Shown here piece after piece: positions 18,307 to 26,889 of a stretch of 46,838 bases of DNA. Both the position numbers and the translations under genes were made by a program. The stretch spans positions 1-46,838 of the forward strand of contig NZ_CCDG010000068.1 in assembly GCF_000723885.1 (NCBI RefSeq), read 5' to 3'. Every line of letters begins with the position of its first letter. The stretch's first letter is position 1. Below the pieces are notes generated by a model, which saw only the letters and a list, made by a program, of their open reading frames with translations, did no database searches and was not told where the DNA came from. This DNA is from Paenibacillus camerounensis. GTDB taxonomy: Bacteria > Bacillota > Bacilli > Paenibacillales > Paenibacillaceae.

Positions 18307-19215
18307 TTATTTGCCCGAACGCAACCGCGGGTCAAGCACATCCCGGAATCCGTCACCTAGCAGATTAAAGCCTAATATTGAAGTGGCAATGGACAGTCCC
18401 GGAAAAGTAACCAGCCACCATTGCCCGGAAATAATGTATTCCCGGCCTTCGGAGATCATTGCGCCCCACTCGGCAATCGGCGGCTTTACGCCAAGCCCGA
18501 GGAAGCTGAGACTGGAAGCCGTCAGGATGGCAAAGCCCATCCCGAGGGTTGCCTGCACCATCAGCGGTGCAAGGGCATTAGGCAGAATGTGGCGGTATAG
18601 GATGACTGTATTCTTCACGCCGATTGCCCGGCTTGCTTCGATATATTCCTTCTCGCGGAGTGAGACCGTCTGGCCGAACATCAGCCGGGCAAATTCCGGA
18701 ATGCCGACGATCCCGACGGCGATCATCGCACTGGTTAAGCCTGCTCCGATCGAAGCGGCAATTGCCATGGACAGCACCAATGACGGGAAGGACAACAGGA
18801 TGTCCATCAGGCGCATAATAACGGTTCCTGTGCGGCCGCCGTAGTAAGCGGCAATTCCGCCAAGCGGCACACCGATGACGAAGGAGATGCCTACCGCAAT
18901 CAGACCGGTCCAGATACTGATTCTTGCTCCGTAGAGCACCCGGCTGAGAATATCGCGGCCGAAATTATCGGTGCCGAACCAGTGGCTGGCCGAAGGCGCC
19001 TGAAGCTTGTTCGCCATATTGGTCACATACGGATCATACGGGGCAATCCATGGGGCTATAACGGCTATAACCGTCCAGATGAAAATAAAGGTCAGCCCGA
19101 TGGCGGCAAGCCGGTTACGCAGCAGCAGGGACCACAGGGTTCTGGGCTTGGCAGCAGCTTGCGGCTTCGCCGGCTTGCCCTGTGATGAATGCGCTGAATG
19201 TGCTGCAGTGCTCAA
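18307..19215 (-). CDS. Peptide ABC transporter permease (OppC/DppC type)
   Basis: Inner-membrane permease of 302 residues with about six hydrophobic segments, the family N-terminal element (FGTDNFGRDILSRVLYGAR, about 72-90) and an EAA loop (EASRAIGVKNTVILYRHILPN, given as residues ~200-220). The TTG at 19213-19215 has AGGAGG nine bases upstream; a frame-extending start further out would overlap that site. It begins 30 bp after the oppB stop. Confidence 0.92.
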   Translation of the reverse strand: MSTAAHSAHSSQGKPAKPQAAAKPRTLWSLLLRNRLAAIGLTFIFIWTVIAVIAPWIAPYDPYVTNMANKLQAPSASHWFGTDNFGRDILSRVLYGARISIWTGLIAVGISFVIGVPLGGIAAYYGGRTGTVIMRLMDILLSFPSLVLSMAIAASIGAGLTSAMIAVGIVGIPEFARLMFGQTVSLREKEYIEASRAIGVKNTVILYRHILPNALAPLMVQATLGMGFAILTASSLSFLGLGVKPPIAEWGAMISEGREYIISGQWWLVTFPGLSIATSILGFNLLGDGFRDVLDPRLRSGK

Positions 19216-19245
19216 CGTAAGTCTCCTCCTTTCTCCCAAGCGGTT

Positions 19246-20256
19246 CTATTCATAGCGGATCCGCGGATCAATGAAGCCGTAGATCAGATCGACAGCCAGG
19301 TTAATCACGCAATACAGCACGGCACTGACCAGGGTAAAAGCTTGGATCGGCGCATAATCCGCAGCCAGAATGGAATCTGTGACATAACCGCCGATTCCCG
19401 GCCAGGAGAAGATAGTCTCCGTAATAACCGCTCCGCCCATCAGAAAGCCAAACTGCAGTCCAAGTACAGTTAATGTAGGGATCAGCGCATTAACCAGTGC
19501 ATGCTTATATACGACAGCTGATTCCCGCAATCCTTTGGCCCGTGCGGTGCGGACAAAATCCTGATCCACCACCTCCAGCATGCTCGAGCGGGTCATGCGG
19601 GCCACGATGGCCATGGTGCCGGTGCTAAGGCAGATCGCCGGGAGCAGCAGGTGAGCCAGGCTGCTTTTTAAAGCAATGATGTCTCCGGACAGGATACTGT
19701 CCAGCACGTACAATCCGGTCAGATGCACCGGCGGATTAAGATCACCGCTAATGCGGCCCATCGGCGCCGGAGCCCAGCCGAGGATCGAATAAAAGATATA
19801 AATGAACATGAGGCCCAGCCAGAAAATCGGTACACAGGCCCCGATCAGCGAGAACACCCGGGAGATGTGATCCAGAATCGATTCCTTTTTTGTCGCTGCC
19901 ACAATCCCTACGGGGATAGCCACCAGAATTGCAATCAGAATGCTTGCCAGTGTCAGCTCAATTGTGGCCGGGAAGCGTGTAGCCAGGTCGCTTGCTACCG
20001 AATGCCCGGTATGATACGCGTAGCCGATATCTCCCTTGAGCAGTTGCCCGAGGTAGGAAAAGAACTGAATGTAGAGCGGCTGGTCCAGTCCCATATCCAT
20101 GCGGATCTTGTTCACAATCTCCTCCGGGGCCTGTTCTCCGGCCAGCATAATGGCAGGATCACCAGGCAGTACTCTTGAGAGGATGAAGGTGATGACGATA
20201 ATTCCGAGCAGGGTGGGAACCATTTGCACCAGTCTTTTTAATGTGTAAGCAAACAA
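19246..20256 (-). CDS. Peptide ABC transporter permease (OppB/DppB type)
   Basis: First gene of the transporter operon. The 336-residue protein has about six membrane segments, the family opening (LKRLVQMVPTLLGIIVITFI), a conserved LGLDQP-like motif (DMGLDQPLYIQF, about residues 54-65) and an EAA loop (RTARAKGLRESAVVYKHALVNA, about 235-256). The TTG start at 20254-20256 follows AAGGGGG. The 161-bp region upstream carries two short palindromes and is bounded by the pucR terminator. Confidence 0.92.
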   Translation of the reverse strand: MFAYTLKRLVQMVPTLLGIIVITFILSRVLPGDPAIMLAGEQAPEEIVNKIRMDMGLDQPLYIQFFSYLGQLLKGDIGYAYHTGHSVASDLATRFPATIELTLASILIAILVAIPVGIVAATKKESILDHISRVFSLIGACVPIFWLGLMFIYIFYSILGWAPAPMGRISGDLNPPVHLTGLYVLDSILSGDIIALKSSLAHLLLPAICLSTGTMAIVARMTRSSMLEVVDQDFVRTARAKGLRESAVVYKHALVNALIPTLTVLGLQFGFLMGGAVITETIFSWPGIGGYVTDSILAADYAPIQAFTLVSAVLYCVINLAVDLIYGFIDPRIRYE

Positions 20257-20314
20257 TGAATCAACCCCCTTGCGGCATCAGTCGCGTTGATGCTCTGAGC
20301 CTTTTCTTTGTGGC

Positions 20315-20328
20315 GGAACCGAGGTTCC
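20315..20328. promoter_or_regulatory. 14-bp perfect palindrome in the oppB leader
   Basis: GGAACC-GA-GGTTCC in the leader of oppB, about 60 bp before its TTG start. It could be a protein site or a small hairpin in the mRNA. Role unknown. Confidence 0.35.
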
Positions 20329-20373
20329 ATGTCAGGTACTATGCTGTTTCAAAGCATCTTTAGTGGTTGTGCT

Positions 20374-20389
20374 AATTCTACATAGAATT
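20374..20389. promoter_or_regulatory. Candidate operator of the peptide transporter operon
   Basis: AATTCTA-CA-TAGAATT is a perfect inverted repeat, about 118 bp upstream of oppB and 30 bp after the pucR terminator. It is the most symmetrical site in the spacer and a natural candidate for the adjacent PucR-type regulator. It also resembles, imperfectly, the CodY pattern AATTTTCWGAAAATT. Binding is inferred. Confidence 0.45.
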
Positions 20390-20417
20390 CAACGGCTGCT
20401 CTACGTCCCGTTTGACT

Positions 20418-20450
20418 AAAAAAAAGCACAACCGTTTGTCGGTTGTGCAC
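20418..20450 (-). terminator. Terminator of pucR
   Basis: On the minus strand GTGCACAACCG and CGGTTGTGC form a stem followed by eight T. It ends the regulator transcript, so the transporter operon needs its own promoter. Confidence 0.92.
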
Positions 20451-20511
20451 TACTGCAACGTATAGACGTCACTTTATCTAACATGATATTCCATAAAAAT
20501 TCCAGTGCCGC

Positions 20512-22038
20512 CTATTTTTCCTGAAGATAGTAGTAGATCAGGCATAAATGGCAGACAAACTGCTCACGCGGATCATTCAGATCAAACCCGGTTATGTCAC
20601 GGATCCGCTCCAGCCGGTATTTGACCGAGTTGCGGTGTATGTACAGACTGTTCGCAGTATCAATCAGACTTCCCCGGCATTCCAGATAGTGATAGAACGT
20701 CAGCAGCATGTTGCTGTCATGCTCCTGGTCATACTGCAGCAGCTTGCCCAGCTTGCGCTCGAACAAGTGCTCAAAGCCCGGTCCGCCCAGCCCCTCAAGC
20801 AGATGATACACTTCCATCTCCTCATAGCGGGTAACGCTTCCCGGCCCCTGTCCCAGCCGTCTGGAGACAGACAGTGCCTTGCGGGCCTCGTTATAGCTGG
20901 TATAGATGTCCCACAGGTATTCCGGTGTACCGACCCCGGTACGGTAATTGGAGAGGCCGTTGCTTTTATCCAGAAGCCAGCCCTCCAGCGTCTTGGACCA
21001 GGATTCCTGTATATCTTCGGCGGCGCTAAGCTTACGTCCCTCCGGCGTGGGCAGGAACAGCACCGCCCTGCTGGAACGGTACTCGGCATGGGGGGTGACG
21101 CCGCGTTTCTTCGCTTCCCGGTCCAGCAGATTGTTCACCGTCTCCTCGCTTGGTGCTGTCTCCCCCTCAATGACTGCAACCTCCCATTTATGCTCAGGGT
21201 TCATACCCAGCTGTCTCGCCCGGCGTTCCACTTCATGGCGCGAGGGCAGGGGCGGGGTCAGCAGCTCGTCGATGAAATTGCCGCGCAGCCGGAATTCCGT
21301 ATCCTCGGCAACCTTCCGGCGCATCAGCTCAAGCGCGAACACCAGCCGGGCCTGTTCAATTCCGACTTCCTCCATATCGTCCAGCCGTTCCTTATCCACC
21401 AGCAGCTTAGCCACGGTACGCCGATCCACATGGATGCTCCAATTCAGCGGCACCGTCTCCTGCTGCCAGTCATAATCCGCCGGTGACGTAACGATAATCC
21501 TCCGCTCCGGATCAACCAGCGCCACCGGAGCCTTTAGAAATTCCGCCACATTGTCGGTTACCGCCTGGATGCCGCTGTTCTCCAGCACCATTGTCGTCAG
21601 TGTACGGTACACCTCCTCCGCCCGGCGCAGGAGCATTGCCTGCCGGCCGAGCAGCAGCTCCGTCACGGGCTGGGTAATATCCGTATAGGGGATCTCCGGC
21701 GGAATTTCCACAATCGGCAGACCGCAATCATTACTGGCGTCAATCGCGCTTTGCGGAATCTCCTTCAGGAACCGGGCAGGCTTGATCGCCAGCGCCGCCG
21801 CACCCAGATTATCCAGCGTATAGATCAGCTCCGCCAGCAGCGAGGGATCGTGACGGATGGAGTAGGCGGTAGTCAGCAGCATAACCCCTTCGCTGATCCA
21901 GCCCTTCAGGTCAGGGACCTCCATGATATCTACGAACCGGACCACCCGGTCCAGCCCCTGCTCCCCGCTAACTACCCTCGCTTTGCCGAGCACGGACAGC
22001 TGCATTAGTTCTCTTAATGTAATTCCACGTGTCTTCAA
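20512..22038 (-). CDS. PucR family transcriptional regulator
   Basis: A 508-residue regulator. The N-terminal PucR (purine catabolism regulator-like) domain spans about residues 5-125 (GITLRELMQLSVLGKARVV, and VPDLKGWISEGVMLLTT). A middle GGDEF-like ligand or dimerisation region follows (about 280-410). The C-terminal PucR helix-turn-helix is at about 445-505 (YLECRGSLIDTANSLYIHRN then SVKYRLERIRDITG). Family members activate catabolic genes when a pathway metabolite is present. It lies between a peptide transporter operon and an Asp/Glu racemase-AroM-DUF1177 cluster, all on the same strand, so it probably controls one or both. Confidence 0.92.
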   Translation of the reverse strand: MKTRGITLRELMQLSVLGKARVVSGEQGLDRVVRFVDIMEVPDLKGWISEGVMLLTTAYSIRHDPSLLAELIYTLDNLGAAALAIKPARFLKEIPQSAIDASNDCGLPIVEIPPEIPYTDITQPVTELLLGRQAMLLRRAEEVYRTLTTMVLENSGIQAVTDNVAEFLKAPVALVDPERRIIVTSPADYDWQQETVPLNWSIHVDRRTVAKLLVDKERLDDMEEVGIEQARLVFALELMRRKVAEDTEFRLRGNFIDELLTPPLPSRHEVERRARQLGMNPEHKWEVAVIEGETAPSEETVNNLLDREAKKRGVTPHAEYRSSRAVLFLPTPEGRKLSAAEDIQESWSKTLEGWLLDKSNGLSNYRTGVGTPEYLWDIYTSYNEARKALSVSRRLGQGPGSVTRYEEMEVYHLLEGLGGPGFEHLFERKLGKLLQYDQEHDSNMLLTFYHYLECRGSLIDTANSLYIHRNSVKYRLERIRDITGFDLNDPREQFVCHLCLIYYYLQEK

Positions 22039-22580
22039 GCGTCTCTGCCTCCCTCTACTATCTACAGTATTTCTTGATTTTTCCTGAAATATGCCACACT
22101 ATTCATCCAGCGCTCATTGCGCAATTCGTCACGCTAGTGTACCAGAGATCTGCCGTTTACCACAGGAAAATATAGCAAATTGCAGACACTTTCCGTCTGT
22201 GAAGACGTAGCGGCTGCACGGGAAGTGCTATTGGGCGGATTCAAGGGCATTTTTGCCTTTCATTTCAGCCGGTTAGGCTATTTCGGCGGTATTAAGTCAC
22301 CGGTAGCTCACCTCTAACGCTAAAGCTACCAAGAAACTCCCGGATAGCATTGCCAAATTAATAGTTACTTGAAGCTCTCATATTCCAATTCTTATCAGTA
22401 ACCGGCCGTTCTGCCCTGCCCCTCATCCCAGGAAGCTAAGTATTACGATCACAGCGCTATCTCTCCTAACCCTATCCCCCGCTCCAACGTCCTTTTCCCC
22501 TCCACCCGCCATAGCAAGTTAAGTTACTCTAATAGCTCCCCAAGCTTGCTCAACACAGAAACTCAAATTTGTCTGACAAC
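22039..22580. other. Non-coding spacer upstream of pucR
   Basis: No convincing gene in either strand. The part next to pucR should hold its promoter, but no clear -35/-10 pair stands out. A lone copy of the 51-bp repeat unit is at 22249-22298. The rest shows no structure I can name. Confidence 0.6.
22249..22298. repeat. Lone copy of the 51-bp repeat unit
   Basis: A ~50-bp stretch beginning GCATTTTTGCCTTTCATTTC and ending near GGCGG aligns along its whole length with the tandem 51-bp unit at 46481-46838, over 24 kb away. It shows that this unit is dispersed as well as tandemly amplified. Confidence 0.7.
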
Positions 22581-22617
22581 AAAAAAAAGCGTCCCCCGAC
22601 AATCAGTCCGGGGGACG
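22581..22617 (-). terminator. Terminator of the racemase gene cluster
   Basis: On the minus strand GTCCCCCGGAC and GTCGGGGGAC form a strong stem followed by eight T. No gene lies between it and the racemase stop at 23156, so the 11-bp array at 22747-23128 should be transcribed as part of a ~550-nt 3' untranslated region. Confidence 0.9.
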
Positions 22618-22746
22618 GCTTAACTGCAAGCTGCGCAGTTAAAGCATCAGCAGCCAATATGCTTACATAGCGAGCGTTTCACCAGACCATTCATATACGT
22701 TACACAACGTGTATTCTTGGTCTTCGCGTTGAGCATGCGCGCAGAA

Positions 22747-23128
22747 CGCATTTGGTACGCATTTGGTACGCATTTGGTACGCATTAAACATGCATTAGGA
22801 ATGCAATTAGCAAACGCTTGGCACGTATTCGGCACGCACCCGAACTCGCTTGCTGCTCACTCCGCATGCACCCGGTATACACTCAGCACACACTCAGTAT
22901 ACTCACTCGGCACGCATTCACATTTTGTACTCACTATGCACGCAAACGGCACACACTTGGCAAACACACGGCACGCACCCAGCACGCACCCAGCACGCAC
23001 CCAGCACGCACCCAACACGCACCCAACACGCAACCAGTATGCACCCAGCACTCACTTGGTACACACTCAGCACGTACTAGCACTCCCCCGGCACTCACTA
23101 TGCACACACTAGATACACATTAGGCACT
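22747..23128. repeat. Degenerate 11-bp tandem array, about 34 units
   Basis: Consecutive 11-bp units, starting with three identical copies of CGCATTTGGTA at 22747, 22758 and 22769 and drifting to GCACGCACCCA near 22971-23020, where several consecutive copies are identical or nearly so. The period holds for ~380 bp with only occasional one-base shifts. Because the period is not a multiple of three and stops are rare in the unit, overlapping open frames appear in all plus-strand phases; I treat them as artefacts. Confidence 0.9.
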
Positions 23129-23155
23129 ATCTTACAGAACATGAACACGGCACAA

Positions 23156-23809
23156 TCAGCGCCGCACAATGCCCGGCAGGGAGGCGGCTGAGGCCGCGGC
23201 TGCGCCAAGCGACAGGATCGGGTCAAACGCGCGGATACCGAGCTTCTCCTCCAGCTCTGCTGCAAGCCCGATGGTGGCGAAGCCGGTACATGCCAGTACC
23301 AGCGCATCGGCTCCGCGCTCAACGAGCCGTGCAGCTCCGGCGAGGGCGCCGGCCCGCCCTGCAGGCGTACCGAGATCCAGCGTAGTCGTTACGCCGTCGG
23401 GGCGGTCCATGCCAATGTAAGCAGCGCCCAGAATGCTGCGGATGAACGGCGGAACTTCCGTAAGGATCGTCAGGACGCCGATCCTGCTGCTGCAGGTCAG
23501 TGCAAGATGGGCAGCGCAGGAGCCTGCGCCAAATACCGGAACCTTGACGGCTGCCCTTGCTTCCAGCAGTGCAGGGTCAGCAGCACAGCTTATGCCGATC
23601 GCCGTACAGCCCTCAGCTTCAAGCTGCCGGGCAAGCTCTATAATCTTCGGCACCGACTCTGCCTCCGTCTCGTCATTGTACACACCCCGGGGCTGATCCG
23701 GAATACAGCGGCTGAGCACCGGCAGGCCGAACCGTTGCTCTACCAGCGTCCCGTGCAGCCGGACTGCAGACTCGTCCTGCAGTGTAATCACACGTATCAT
23801 TCCAAGCAT
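23156..23809 (-). CDS. Asp/Glu/hydantoin racemase family protein
   Basis: Cofactor-independent racemase-fold protein of 217 residues. The two catalytic cysteines are in GISCAADP (Cys75) and LACTGF (Cys174), the usual two-Cys pattern of the family. AGGGGGGA lies seven bases before the ATG. It is last of four co-directional genes (DUF1177, AroM, M29-like aminopeptidase, racemase), followed by an unusual 3' region with the 11-bp array. Racemisation of an amino acid or hydantoin released by the neighbouring hydrolases is likely; substrate not determinable. Confidence 0.88.
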   Translation of the reverse strand: MLGMIRVITLQDESAVRLHGTLVEQRFGLPVLSRCIPDQPRGVYNDETEAESVPKIIELARQLEAEGCTAIGISCAADPALLEARAAVKVPVFGAGSCAAHLALTCSSRIGVLTILTEVPPFIRSILGAAYIGMDRPDGVTTTLDLGTPAGRAGALAGAARLVERGADALVLACTGFATIGLAAELEEKLGIRAFDPILSLGAAAASAASLPGIVRR

Positions 23810-23915
23810 TCTTATCCCCCCTGATTAGACTGCAACAGTCCATCTTAATCGCTGCTTCCATATACACATCCACACAGTCCGTATACTTTGCTATTCTAAC
23901 CCGGCAGCAATACCG

Positions 23916-24860
23916 CTACAGAAGCTCCCCGGCACGCATAATGAGCTTATTATCAATATAGACATCCGGCTTCATCACTACAGCGTCGATATGTACCCCC
24001 GCCGCAACAATTCCCCCAAAGGTATTATTGCTGCCAAAAGCCACATGAATCGTCCCGTAGACCTTCTCATCCTCCAGCACCACACCGGTAATCCTTGCCT
24101 TATTATTTGTTCCGATTCCGAATTCCCCAAGCAGGCGCCCGTCGCCCGCACCGAGCATCTCCAGCAGCCTGTCCCCGCCTTCGCCTTCCGCTGCAGTCAG
24201 ACGGCCCTGCTCAACCGTCAGCACCAGCGGACTGTTCAGCGCGCCGATTCCGGCAATCGAGCCGTCCACCTTGATCTGCCCTGCCGCAGTGCCTTCCAGC
24301 GGCGCAATATAGGCCTCTCCGGACGGCAGATTACCGGATTCGCCCGGATTCAAATATAGCCCGGTGCTGAGCACACCGTCTCTGCCGTCAATAGAGAAGC
24401 TGAGGCTGAGCCCGTCCTTCTCCACCCGGACCTCCCGGCCTGCGGACAGCAGCGCAGCTACCTGCTCGGTCAGTTCCTTAACCTGCCCATAGTCGGCAGT
24501 AATCGCCCCGTGGCTGAACATATCATCAGTCATCCCCGGCATAGTCGCCACCCGGGTTCCTGCAGCCGCCGCCTGCTTGCGGGCCGCCGTATGTGTCATC
24601 GAATGTGTTGTGATGCATACCGCCGCATCCGCCTTTGCCATCGCTTCGGCAACCGGGGCAGGCGGCTCTTCGCCGGATCTGCTGCGCGGCTGCATAATCA
24701 GCAGCATGGATTCAGCTCCAAGGCGTTTGCCTGCCTCGTAGACGGATTCGGCAAGCTCCCGCTTGTCATCATCGGCTACAACGGCCAGCAGCTCGCCGCT
24801 GCGCAGGGCCAGGCATTCCTTAAGGACATTCATGCTTATACCTATTCTTGCTTCACTCAT
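23916..24860 (-). CDS. M29-like aminopeptidase
   Basis: Cytoplasmic metalloaminopeptidase-like protein of 314 residues, shorter than classical M29 enzymes such as AmpS (~410). Motifs matching the M29 metal site are LPSGEAYIAP (about 178-187, ligand Glu), GEFGIGTN (about 246-253, ligand Glu), IHVAFG (about 273-278, ligand His) and GVHIDAVV (about 288-295, His and Asp). These fit a two-metal centre. It lies 16 bp after the AroM gene and before the racemase. It may act on small peptides or peptide-like amides linked to the rest of the cluster. Confidence 0.82.
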   Translation of the reverse strand: MSEARIGISMNVLKECLALRSGELLAVVADDDKRELAESVYEAGKRLGAESMLLIMQPRSRSGEEPPAPVAEAMAKADAAVCITTHSMTHTAARKQAAAAGTRVATMPGMTDDMFSHGAITADYGQVKELTEQVAALLSAGREVRVEKDGLSLSFSIDGRDGVLSTGLYLNPGESGNLPSGEAYIAPLEGTAAGQIKVDGSIAGIGALNSPLVLTVEQGRLTAAEGEGGDRLLEMLGAGDGRLLGEFGIGTNNKARITGVVLEDEKVYGTIHVAFGSNNTFGGIVAAGVHIDAVVMKPDVYIDNKLIMRAGELL

Positions 24861-24876
24861 CTTAAGTTCCTCCTGA

Positions 24877-25545
24877 TTACACCATTTCTGCTATCAGCTT
24901 GCCCATCAGGGCATTTGACAGTACAGCAGGCACTCCTGCGGAGGCTGCCCACTGTCTATGCTGCTCCACATAGCCCATACAGTCAAGTACTATGACATCA
25001 GCTGCACCCCGCAGCCGCTCCGCAGCAGCGCGGAAATCGCTTTCTGTTCCGGTATACGGGGAAGCCGCGGCAAAGGGAATGCTCCCGGCCGATGCTGCGA
25101 ATTTATCCCTCATGCTCTCCTCCTGCTCCGGCAGCGGACCGATTAACCCAAGCCGGCGTCCGCCCAGCATAGCGTGCACTACAGGCGGAATAATACGGTC
25201 CGGCTCTATTAAATGGGCCCGGGCCGTGTGCAGGCCGGGAAATACACCTGTACAGGCAAGCAGAATGGTAGTGATTCCTGCCGCCTCCATGGCATCCATT
25301 TTCCTCTGCAGCACCGATACGATCCGTTCCCGCGAAATCACCGCCGCTGATCCGTCCGCCATACGCGTTGTAAGAACGTACTCTCCGGGCTGTGGGCCAA
25401 AAAACTCCCTTACCTGCTCAGCGCTAAAGCCGTCCAGCACACCCGCCTGCACCAGCTCTGCCTGTCCCTTCAAATATTGCTCGATGATCGGGGCCACATC
25501 AGACCTCGGCGCCTGCCCGATCGTGATTAAACCGATTTGCTTCAA
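24877..25545 (-). CDS. AroM family protein
   Basis: A 222-residue member of the AroM family, whose biochemical role is not established despite the old link to aro regulation in Escherichia coli. The opening KQIGLITIGQAPRSDV is the family signature. Two cysteines, in LLACTGVFPG (Cys98) and VLDCMGY (Cys189), sit about 91 residues apart, close to the 99 seen between the catalytic cysteines of the racemase two genes downstream; a racemase-like fold with both cysteines active is therefore possible, by inference. It is co-directional with DUF1177 and the aminopeptidase gene. Confidence 0.87.
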   Translation of the reverse strand: MKQIGLITIGQAPRSDVAPIIEQYLKGQAELVQAGVLDGFSAEQVREFFGPQPGEYVLTTRMADGSAAVISRERIVSVLQRKMDAMEAAGITTILLACTGVFPGLHTARAHLIEPDRIIPPVVHAMLGGRRLGLIGPLPEQEESMRDKFAASAGSIPFAAASPYTGTESDFRAAAERLRGAADVIVLDCMGYVEQHRQWAASAGVPAVLSNALMGKLIAEMV

Positions 25546-25652
25546 GCTGCTCCCCCCTGTCGTTTCCTATGTATTTCTGAACTCTGTCCCGGCACTCTTA
25601 CGCTGATATGCAAAGGGCGCTGAACTGCTTCAGCGCCACCGTTTCCGTTATG

Positions 25653-26603
25653 TTAAATGGATGCCACCGCAGGCTTGCCCAGCGTCTGCAGCACGTTCAT
25701 CGGACCGTAGAGCTCCGTAATGCGTGCAAACTCTTCCTCGTTATAGAAGGAGCAGGTACCCTGCGTCACCTCTTTGGCTGTTTCAATCGCAAACCGCACC
25801 GCCTGGGCAATATCCACCTCATGGCTTGCCCCCGTGCCGCAGCCCGGAACCATGGATTGGGCTGTAATAGCCAGGCCGACAACCGGCGCTGAGGTAGCAA
25901 CTGCAGGCTGCAGGATCGAATTAATATGGTACAGGCCGTTGCCGTAAGGGGTAATATCCTGGGTTGTCACCGGAAAAGTAACCGGATACTGGCCGGTCGT
26001 CATCTCCTTAATGCGCAATAGATCCTCGCTGACCCGCAGAATGTAGCCTTCCTTGACTGTAGGTGAGATAGCTATCCCTTTATGGTTCACGACGCGGTTG
26101 CCTTTAGTTGTGTCGATTGACAGGACCGCTTCCATCTCAGGCAGCACCTCATGCTCGTTCATCTGCAGAATATCCACCGGAGAATCCATGAAATCCACCG
26201 GCTCATGCGGCAGCGTCGGAGCATCCGGGCAAATATGCGTCGTAATCAGCACGTCCCCTTTTAGAACATCTCCCTTAGCCTGCATATCCGCCAGCTTGAG
26301 CGCCGCAGCAACTGCCGCAACCGCCCCGTCGGCATCAGAGACGATTCCGATCCGGCTGGGCCGGGCACCGATACCGCCAAGACGCCCGACAATGCCGAAA
26401 GTAGGCGCAGTGCCTCCGCCAAGCTTGCCGCTGCTGCCCGGTATGGTAATTTTGACGAATTCTGTGCTGCCCTTTTCACCCTCAACCTTTCTTACCTCCA
26501 CGGCAATCCCCGGATAAGCAGAAAAGAGCTGTTTGACCTGCTCCCCGTTCACATAAGCGCTGTCCATTGTGTTCATTACCGTAATCGTTTGCTGAAGTGC
26601 CAT
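25653..26603 (-). CDS. DUF1177 family protein
   Basis: A 316-residue protein of the DUF1177 family, function unknown. Visible conserved blocks are APTFGIVGRLGGIGARPSRIG (positions ~80-100), SDADGAVAAVAAALKLADM (~103-121), THICPDAPTLPHEPVDFM (~133-150) and VPGCGTGASHEVDIA (~259-273). Clusters of Asp, His and Glu hint at a metal-dependent hydrolase, but I cannot assign ligands. The ATG at 26601-26603 has GGGGAGGA ten bases upstream; an earlier in-frame start overlaps that site. It heads the cluster with AroM, M29-like aminopeptidase and racemase. Confidence 0.85.
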   Translation of the reverse strand: MALQQTITVMNTMDSAYVNGEQVKQLFSAYPGIAVEVRKVEGEKGSTEFVKITIPGSSGKLGGGTAPTFGIVGRLGGIGARPSRIGIVSDADGAVAAVAAALKLADMQAKGDVLKGDVLITTHICPDAPTLPHEPVDFMDSPVDILQMNEHEVLPEMEAVLSIDTTKGNRVVNHKGIAISPTVKEGYILRVSEDLLRIKEMTTGQYPVTFPVTTQDITPYGNGLYHINSILQPAVATSAPVVGLAITAQSMVPGCGTGASHEVDIAQAVRFAIETAKEVTQGTCSFYNEEEFARITELYGPMNVLQTLGKPAVASI

Positions 26604-26889
26604 ATCAATCAATTCCTCCCCGGATGTCATTCTCTATGATAGTAATGTTAGAATTTATACTAGCTTAAATGCCGAAATGTCCACAATGTACCGCCCTGCC
26701 AAAACTATTGCCGGTTTCTTGTCCTTTACAGATAAACCTTACGTCACGCGTATGCTCTCTAACCGGCTGCTGACGTTTTATACAAGAACTCGGCATACCT
26801 TTTCAGGAACAGCCGTGATATGGTAGCTTAAGATGAAGAAAGACTAGGGATATTTATCCAGGATGGATCAGGAATCAGGAGGTCATATT

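Noticed and set aside
20257..20417. T-box or other riboswitch in the oppB leader
   Set aside because: No T-box sequence or antiterminator/terminator pair is seen; only two short palindromes.
22717..23123. Overlapping open frames of 76-131 codons with His/Thr-rich repeats
   Set aside because: They appear in several phases of the 11-bp array because the unit rarely forms stops. No ribosome binding site; repeat is better explained as DNA-level.
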